A stretch of DNA of 38,834 nucleotides from Actinomycetes bacterium. Lineage in GTDB: Bacteria > Actinomycetota > Actinomycetes > JACCUZ01. Every line of letters begins with the position of its first letter. Positions within the stretch are counted from its first letter, which is position 1. The position numbers and the translations under genes are program-made. Shown here piece by piece: positions 34,068-38,834 of this stretch. Where the stretch lies: contig DATHAP010000071.1 in the NCBI GenBank assembly GCA_035489715.1, positions 1 through 38,834 on the forward strand. Reading direction: 5' to 3'. Under the pieces are notes generated by a model, which made no database searches, had not been told where the DNA came from, and saw only the letters and a program-made list of their open reading frames with translations.

Positions 34068-35567
34068 TCAGATGCCGATGCTTTCCCAGTCGCCCCAGAT
34101 CGCGAAGGTCAGGCCGTTCGAGGACTGGATGTTCACGTAGAGCGTCGAACCGGTCCGGCTGAAGGTCGAACCAGCGAACTCGTCGCCGGTACGTCCGACC
34201 ATCACGTTCTGGGCGAAGGTGATGAGCTTGCCGCGACGAGTGAGGCCCCGCAGGAAGTTGTAGTCGTCGTGGTCCTCACAGACGACCAAGGTCCCTCGAG
34301 GGCTCGTCGTGACGTTGTCCGGGAAGTCAAGGACGTTCCGGTTTGGCGACTCGAAGAGCAGGTGCAGCTGCTCGGTGCGGGAGTCGTAGGCCCAGATCTG
34401 GCCCCAGCCGTTGCCCCAGCCGTCGACCGAGTCCTCGTTCGTCGCCTCCGGCTCGCCACCACCCTGAGTCGACGTGAAGTAGACGAGACCAGCGTCGTAG
34501 ATGGTGCCCTCGAGGCGCGAGAAGCGCGCGGCACCCTTGGCGAGCCCTTGGTTGCTGACGAAGGTCAGGCCCGCGTTGTTCGTCCGCTGCACCGGAGCCG
34601 TGTCCGCTCCGAAGTCAGGATTGTCGATCTTGACCCACTCGACGTCATACGTTGCTTTGTCAGGGTGCTTGCGCGCCAGGTTGGCGTTCTGGACACCCTT
34701 CACCTTGAGCATCCACAGGGTGCCACCGTCGGCCAGTCCACCGGCGGCTGCAGGGGCGGTCGGCGGGACGTACTTGTAGAAGCCGGACGGGAAGCCGAAG
34801 TTGTCCTCACTGAGGTAGAGGGCACCGCTGTGCGGGTCCCAGGCCACCGACTCGTGCGCGAACCGACCCGCGTTGCGGATCGGAACGGGAGAGGTATTCG
34901 GCTCGTCCGACGGGACCTCGAAGACGTAGCCGTGGCGCTTGGTCAGGAAGGCGTTGGTGATGCCGGTGAAGTCCGGACCCACGTCAGGACCGTTGACGGT
35001 CTCCTCACATGTGAGCCACGTGCCCCATGGCGTCGGTCCGCCACTGCAGTTCTGCAGCGTGCCGTTGAGGGAGACGTACGACTTGATGACGTGGCCCTCG
35101 CCGTCGACCTCGACGGTGGTGGTCCCACCGGGTGCCTTCGGGTCGTACGCCGTGGCCGCGCTGCCGAAGGCGGTGGTGTTGCCAGCCGGGTTCGGCGGGG
35201 TCGTCGTCGCGGCAGGTAGGGCGACCTCGTGGTTGCGAACCAGGGTCGAGATGCCCGCCGCGGGACCGGCGAAGGCGGCCATCCCGTCGTGCCGGCCCGG
35301 GATCCGGATGTTGCCCACGGTGAGAGTGGCCGACTTCCCCCGGTCGTCGAATGACCGGTAGGCGAAGCCGGGCGGCAGTGCCAGGCGGACGACACCGTCT
35401 GCCTGGTCCGGCACCGGCACGAGTTGGTGCGCGGCAGGATTCGTGGGTGCCGCCCACGCGCCGGCCGCCACGTACCCCTGGAAGGGTCCGGCGAGGGCTG
35501 CGCCGCCTGCTACGGCGGCTCCCGTCTTGAGGAAGCTGCGGCGATCGAGATCGGTCACGGAAGGCAC
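34068..35567 (-). CDS. PhoX-family (DUF839) alkaline phosphatase, Tat-exported
   Basis: A 499-aa protein with a Tat signal peptide: twin-arginine [20 protein letters not shown] at the N terminus followed by an Ala-rich cleavage region near AAGAWAAP. The mature part has the PhoX signature [17 protein letters not shown], whose Cys bridges the metal cofactor in characterised PhoX, and later [12 protein letters not shown]. PhoX enzymes use Ca and Fe to release phosphate from esters outside the cell. GTG 35567 starts it; GTG 35558 is possible. The gene is clearly less GC-rich and uses more A/T-ending codons than its neighbours, and it has its own promoter and terminator. It was probably inserted between acpS and glmS. 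Confidence 0.88.
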   Translation of the reverse strand: MPSVTDLDRRSFLKTGAAVAGGAALAGPFQGYVAAGAWAAPTNPAAHQLVPVPDQADGVVRLALPPGFAYRSFDDRGKSATLTVGNIRIPGRHDGMAAFAGPAAGISTLVRNHEVALPAATTTPPNPAGNTTAFGSAATAYDPKAPGGTTTVEVDGEGHVIKSYVSLNGTLQNCSGGPTPWGTWLTCEETVNGPDVGPDFTGITNAFLTKRHGYVFEVPSDEPNTSPVPIRNAGRFAHESVAWDPHSGALYLSEDNFGFPSGFYKYVPPTAPAAAGGLADGGTLWMLKVKGVQNANLARKHPDKATYDVEWVKIDNPDFGADTAPVQRTNNAGLTFVSNQGLAKGAARFSRLEGTIYDAGLVYFTSTQGGGEPEATNEDSVDGWGNGWGQIWAYDSRTEQLHLLFESPNRNVLDFPDNVTTSPRGTLVVCEDHDDYNFLRGLTRRGKLITFAQNVMVGRTGDEFAGSTFSRTGSTLYVNIQSSNGLTFAIWGDWESIGI

Positions 35568-35591
35568 CCTTCGTCGACGAGTCGTCCGAGA

Positions 35592-35612
35592 TCCCGGAAC
35601 CTTAGACCGGGA
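35592..35612. repeat. Inverted repeat over the phoX promoter
   Basis: TCCCGG at 35592-35597 and CCGGGA at 35607-35612 flank a 9-bp centre that contains the -10 element. It could be an operator or a hairpin at the 5' end of the message. Confidence 0.4.
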
Positions 35613-35628
35613 CGCATTGCCGACGTAA
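35599..35628 (-). promoter_or_regulatory. Candidate phoX promoter
   Basis: On the minus strand TAAGGT (35604-35599) is a good -10; TTACGT (35628-35623) is 18 bp upstream as a weak -35. The predicted start is about 25 nt before the GTG of phoX. Confidence 0.45.
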
Positions 35629-35690
35629 CCCCCTGCCGCCGACGCCGCGGCACGCCGTCACACCGGGATTTCACCCAGCGCGACCGGTCG

Positions 35691-37556
35691 TCACTCGACG
35701 GTGACAGATTTGGCCAGGTTGCGCGGCTGGTCGACGTCGTGGCCGCGGGCGGTCGCCATCTCGCAGGCGAACACCTGCAGGGGCACCGTCGAGAGCAGCG
35801 GCTGCAGCAGCGACGGCGACTCCGGGATGCGGATCACCAGGTCGGCGTACGGCTCCACCGCCGTGTCACCGTCCTCGGCGATCACGATGGTGCGCGCGCC
35901 GCGGGCCCGGACCTCCTGCAGGTTGGACACCACCTTGTCGTGCAGGATGCTGCGGCCACGAGGCGACGGGACCGCGGCGATGACCGGCACGCCCTCCTCG
36001 ATCAGGGCGATCGGCCCGTGCTTGAGCTCGCCGGCCGCGAAGCCCTCGGCGTGCATGTAGGCGAGCTCTTTGAGCTTCAGCGCGCCCTCGAGCGCCGTCG
36101 GGTAGCCGACGTGCCGGCCGAAGAAGAGCACCGACGGCGCCGTCGCGAGCTCTCGCGCCAGGTCACGCACCTGGTCGAGGTTGGCCAGGACGCGGGCGAT
36201 CTTGTCCGGCATCTCACGCAGGTCGTCGACGACGCCGCTGATCTCGTCGCCGTACTTCGTGCCACGCACCTGGGCCAGGTACAGCCCGACCAGGAAGCAG
36301 GCGACGATCTGGGTCAGGTAGCCCTTCGTCGAAGCGACCGCGATCTCCGGGCCGGCGTGCGTGTAGAGGACCGCGTCCGACTCGCGCGGGATGGTCGAGC
36401 CGTTGGTGTTGCAGACCGCGAGGACCCGCGACCGCTGCTCACGCGCGTGCCGCAGCGCCATCAGCGTGTCCATCGTCTCGCCGGACTGCGAGATTGCGAT
36501 GATCAGCGTCGATCGGGTCAGCACCGGGTCGCGGTAGCGGAACTCCGATGCCAGCTCGACCTCGCACGGGATGCGGGTCCAGTGCTCGATGGCGTACTTC
36601 GCGACCAGCCCTGCGTGGAACGCCGTTCCGCACGCCACGACGATGATCTTGTCGACCTCGCGGAGGTCGTCGTCGGACAGCCGCATCTCGTCGAGCATCA
36701 GCCGGCCGTCGTCGGTGAGCCGGCCGAGAAGCGTATCGGCGACCGCCTGCGGCTGCTCGGCGATCTCCTTGAGCATGAAGTAGTCGTAGCCGCCCTTCTC
36801 GGCGGCGGAGAGGTCCCAGTCGACGTGGTACTCGGTGACCTGGCCCGGGTTGCCGTCGAAATCGGTGACCACGATCGCGTCCCGACTGACCTCGACGACC
36901 TGGTCCTGACCCAGCTCGACCGCGTCACGGGTGTGCGCGATGAACGCGGCCACGTCGGAGGCCAGGAAGTTCCCGCCGTCGCCGCGGCCGGCGACCAGCG
37001 GTGAGTTGCGGCGGGCGCCGACGACGACGTCCGGCGCGCCGACGTGGGTCGCCACGAGGGTGAAGGCGCCCTCGAGCCGCCCGCAGACCTGGCGCATCGC
37101 TTCGGCCAGGTCGACCGGCCCGCCGGTGGCCGCCTGGTCGCCGGTCGCCTCCTCGAGCAGGTGCGCGACCGCCTCGGTGTCGGTGTCGGAGAGAAGCGTG
37201 TGACCGCGCTCCTCGAGCTCCGCGCGCAGGTGAGCGAAGTTCTCGATGATGCCGTTGTGGATCACCGCAACCGAGCCGGTGCAGTCGACGTGCGGGTGCG
37301 CGTTCCGGTCGTTGGGTGCGCCGTGGGTCGCCCACCGGGTGTGCCCGATCCCGGTGGTGGCCGGGGGCAACGGGTCGTCGGCCAGCGCCTTGTCGAGGTT
37401 GGCCAGCTTGCCGGCGCGCTTGGTCATGGCCAGCCCGCCCTCGGTGAGCACGGCGACGCCGGCGGAGTCGTAGCCGCGGTACTCGAGCCGGCGGAGCCCC
37501 TCGACGACCACCTCCAGGGCGGACTGGTCGCCGACGTATCCCACGATGCCGCACAT
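35691..37556 (-). CDS. glmS: Glutamine-fructose-6-phosphate aminotransferase (isomerizing)
   Basis: A 621-aa GlmS, the first step of UDP-GlcNAc synthesis for the cell wall. After Met removal Cys1 ([10 protein letters not shown]) is the glutaminase nucleophile; the glutaminase domain continues through [11 protein letters not shown] and [12 protein letters not shown]. Two SIS domains bind the sugar phosphate ([37 protein letters not shown]), and it ends NLAKSVTVE. The start is ATG 37556; a -10 TACCCT lies 7 nt upstream, so the message is probably leaderless, which also rules out a glmS ribozyme. It is divergent from coaA with 20 bp between. Confidence 0.97.
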   Translation of the reverse strand: MCGIVGYVGDQSALEVVVEGLRRLEYRGYDSAGVAVLTEGGLAMTKRAGKLANLDKALADDPLPPATTGIGHTRWATHGAPNDRNAHPHVDCTGSVAVIHNGIIENFAHLRAELEERGHTLLSDTDTEAVAHLLEEATGDQAATGGPVDLAEAMRQVCGRLEGAFTLVATHVGAPDVVVGARRNSPLVAGRGDGGNFLASDVAAFIAHTRDAVELGQDQVVEVSRDAIVVTDFDGNPGQVTEYHVDWDLSAAEKGGYDYFMLKEIAEQPQAVADTLLGRLTDDGRLMLDEMRLSDDDLREVDKIIVVACGTAFHAGLVAKYAIEHWTRIPCEVELASEFRYRDPVLTRSTLIIAISQSGETMDTLMALRHAREQRSRVLAVCNTNGSTIPRESDAVLYTHAGPEIAVASTKGYLTQIVACFLVGLYLAQVRGTKYGDEISGVVDDLREMPDKIARVLANLDQVRDLARELATAPSVLFFGRHVGYPTALEGALKLKELAYMHAEGFAAGELKHGPIALIEEGVPVIAAVPSPRGRSILHDKVVSNLQEVRARGARTIVIAEDGDTAVEPYADLVIRIPESPSLLQPLLSTVPLQVFACEMATARGHDVDQPRNLAKSVTVE

Positions 37557-37563
37557 GGGTGCC

Positions 37564-37569
37564 AGGGTA
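37564..37569 (-). promoter_or_regulatory. -10 element of the glmS leaderless promoter, overlapping the coaA -10
   Basis: TACCCT on the minus strand ends 7 nt before ATG 37556. On the plus strand CAGGGT (37563-37568) ends 8 nt before GTG 37577 of coaA. The two -10 elements occupy the same bases on opposite strands. Confidence 0.5.
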
Positions 37570-37576
37570 TCCACCC

Positions 37577-38512
37577 GTGAGCACCGGTCCGTACGTCGTG
37601 ATCGACCGCCAGCAGTGGCGGGACCTTCGGGCCGCGACGCCCTTGCCCCTCACCGACGACGATCTGGAGCGGCTGCGCGGCCTCGGCGAGCCGATCGACC
37701 TGGCCGAGGTCGAGGAGGTCTACCTGCCGCTGTCTCGGCTGCTCAACCTGCAGGTCCGCGCCGCCGCCGAGCGGCACCGCGTCACGTCGACGTTCCTCGG
37801 CGACTCCTCGGCCCGGCCGCCGTTCGTGATCGGCGTGGCCGGCAGCGTCGCCGTGGGCAAGAGCACGACGTCCAGGGTCCTGCGCGAGCTGCTCGCCCGG
37901 TGGCCGGACCACCCGACGGTCGACCTGGTCACCACCGACGGCTTCTTGCTGCCCAACGCCGAGCTCGTGCGTCGCGGCCTGCTGGCGCGCAAGGGCTTCC
38001 CGGAGTCGTATGACCAGCGGGGGCTGCTCCGGTTCCTGACCCGGGTGGCCTCCGGCGAGCCCGCCGTCCCTGCGCCGGTCTACTCCCACCTCACCTACGA
38101 CGCGGTCCCCGACCAGACCGTCGTCGTCCGGTCCCCCGACATCCTGCTCGTCGAGGGACTCAACGTGCTGCAGCCTCCGCGCACCCATCCCGAGGGCCGG
38201 TCGAGCGTCGCTGTGTCGGACTTCTTCGACTTCTCGATCTACGTTGACGCCGATCCGCACGACGTCGAGCGCTGGTACGTCGACCGGTTCCGCCAGCTGC
38301 GCGACTCCGCCTTCGCCGACCCGGCCTCGTACTTCCACCGCTTCGCCGCGCTCACCGACGATGAGGCGCGTGCGACCGCCACCGGCATCTGGCGCGAGGT
38401 CAACGGTCCCAACCTCGAGCAGAACATCCAGCCCACCCGCGGCCGGGCGACCCTCGTGCTCGAGAAGGGCCCGGACCACTCGGTGCGGCAGATCCGGCTG
38501 CGCAAGCTATGA
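37577..38512 (+). CDS. coaA: Pantothenate kinase, type I
   Basis: A 311-aa bacterial type I pantothenate kinase, the first and regulated step of CoA synthesis. The P-loop is [17 protein letters not shown]; further blocks are [26 protein letters not shown] and [12 protein letters not shown], and the C-terminal [16 protein letters not shown] is highly conserved. GTG 37577 is the start, probably leaderless; a start six codons upstream would overlap glmS. The gene is followed by a strong hairpin and then CG-rich DNA. Confidence 0.95.
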   Translation: MSTGPYVVIDRQQWRDLRAATPLPLTDDDLERLRGLGEPIDLAEVEEVYLPLSRLLNLQVRAAAERHRVTSTFLGDSSARPPFVIGVAGSVAVGKSTTSRVLRELLARWPDHPTVDLVTTDGFLLPNAELVRRGLLARKGFPESYDQRGLLRFLTRVASGEPAVPAPVYSHLTYDAVPDQTVVVRSPDILLVEGLNVLQPPRTHPEGRSSVAVSDFFDFSIYVDADPHDVERWYVDRFRQLRDSAFADPASYFHRFAALTDDEARATATGIWREVNGPNLEQNIQPTRGRATLVLEKGPDHSVRQIRLRKL

Positions 38513-38520
38513 CCGCACGT

Positions 38521-38553
38521 CGCCCCGTGCGCCGCGGCACAGCGCGTGGGGCG
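38521..38553 (+). terminator. coaA terminator hairpin
   Basis: CGCCCCGTGCGC pairs with GCGCGTGGGGCG as a 12-bp stem with two G-U pairs and a 9-nt loop, starting 8 bp after the coaA stop. Confidence 0.65.
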
Positions 38554-38834
38554 CGGAGAGACACCGGGGCGCGGGGGCCGCGGCGCAGTACGCGCGCCGG
38601 CGCGGGGCGGTGCGCGCGCGGGGCTGTGCGCACGCGGGCTGTGCGCACGCGGGGCTGTGCGCGCGCCGAAGTAGCGCGCGCGGGCCGGTCGCGCGCGCGG
38701 CGCGGCGGGACAGCGCGAGGCCACGCGAAGGGGCGGCTGCTCGAGGGCGGTCCGGCAGCGCCCGGGACCCACATCGGGACTCAGAACCCGGGATCATCCC
38801 CGTCGGGGCCAGCCCGGGTGGGGGCTGGGCCGTT
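38554..38834. other. CG-rich non-coding region after coaA, with short tandem repeats
   Basis: 281 bp to the window edge with no credible gene; the frames through it are Arg/Ala/Pro-rich shadows. Long runs of alternating C and G (for example about 38661-38705) are mixed with a 15-bp tandem repeat, and 38720-38834 is ordinary GC-rich DNA that may hold the upstream region or end of the next gene. Confidence 0.6.
38621..38666. repeat. 15-bp tandem repeat, two exact units and one variant
   Basis: GGGCTGTGCGCACGC at 38621-38635 and 38636-38650, then GGGGCTGTGCGCGCGC at 38651-38666. The units contain alternating purine-pyrimidine TGTGCGCACGC, a sequence type that can adopt Z-DNA. Confidence 0.85.

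Noticed and set aside
35641-35690. Possible PHO box upstream of phoX (GTCACACC ... TTTCACCC)
   Set aside because: The two half-sites are 13 bp apart instead of 11 and match the consensus poorly; PhoP control may exist but is not supported here.
37557-37576. glmS ribozyme or leader riboswitch before glmS
   Set aside because: Only 20 bp separate glmS from coaA and the -10 element predicts a leaderless transcript, so there is no room for a leader RNA.

Overview
The window is a piece of a very GC-rich bacterial chromosome, almost certainly from an actinomycete (phylum Actinomycetota). The evidence is the strong G/C bias at third codon positions, frequent GTG starts, many 4-base GTGA stop/start overlaps, leaderless-looking promoters (TAnnnT about 7 nt before the start codon), CIRCE-controlled groESL, and a gene order that follows a conserved actinobacterial block. 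That block is the region of Mycobacterium tuberculosis from choD-guaB3-guaB2-rsdA-sigD through groEL/groES, tsaD, rimI, tsaB, tsaE and alr to glmS, and the matching Streptomyces region with bldM-shbA-guaB2-guaB3. This synteny is from recall of those genomes, not from a search. I cannot name genus or species.

Layout, left to right. (1) 1-5179: the end of an ABC exporter subunit and an overlapping GNAT gene on plus; then on minus a GabD2-like succinate-semialdehyde dehydrogenase coupled to a GMC/ChoD-like oxidoreductase, and a GNAT gene coupled to a truncated SDR remnant. (2) 5180-12009: an accessory stretch with a TPR-type LuxR regulator, a flavin monooxygenase, an endonuclease/exonuclease/phosphatase pseudogene carrying four 1-nt frameshifts, a divergent AraC / RibD-DHFR-like pair, a possible gene remnant and a DUF1707 protein. 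(3) 12010-18572, all minus: bldM-like response regulator, ECF sigma factor (ShbA/SigD type), RsdA-like membrane anti-sigma factor with a 15-bp repeat tract, guaB2, guaB3, glpD. These sit so close together that they may be one transcript. (4) 18704-23027: a TPR protein, a MerR regulator with a CarH-like cobalamin-binding fold, groEL and groES with two CIRCE operators around a clear sigma-70-type promoter. (5) 23150-24370 plus: a THUMP-like SAM methyltransferase. (6) 24377-33997, all minus: an eleven-gene compact operon acpS-nnr-alr-hydrolase-UDG-GNAT/TsaE fusion-tsaB-rimI-ATP-grasp-tsaD-cation antiporter. (7) 34068-38512: a PhoX-type Tat-exported phosphatase with its own promoter and terminator, glmS, and divergent coaA; then about 320 bp of extremely CG-rich repetitive DNA.

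Functionally the conserved parts are housekeeping: cell-wall precursor supply (alr, glmS), CoA and ACP activation (coaA, acpS), nicotinamide-nucleotide repair (nnr), the t6A tRNA modification set (tsaB, tsaD, tsaE with rimI), uracil repair, guanine nucleotide synthesis and chaperonins. Woven into this are developmental-type regulators (BldM-like, ShbA-like) and several unassigned genes.

I found no CRISPR array, transposase, prophage or tRNA gene. The most worthwhile leads are the CarH-like regulator with altered cobalamin-site residues, the ATP-grasp enzyme embedded in the t6A operon, the GNAT-TsaE fusion, the 15-bp repeat array and hairpin between groES and groEL, and the repeat-tailed anti-sigma factor. 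None amounts to a demonstrated new system.
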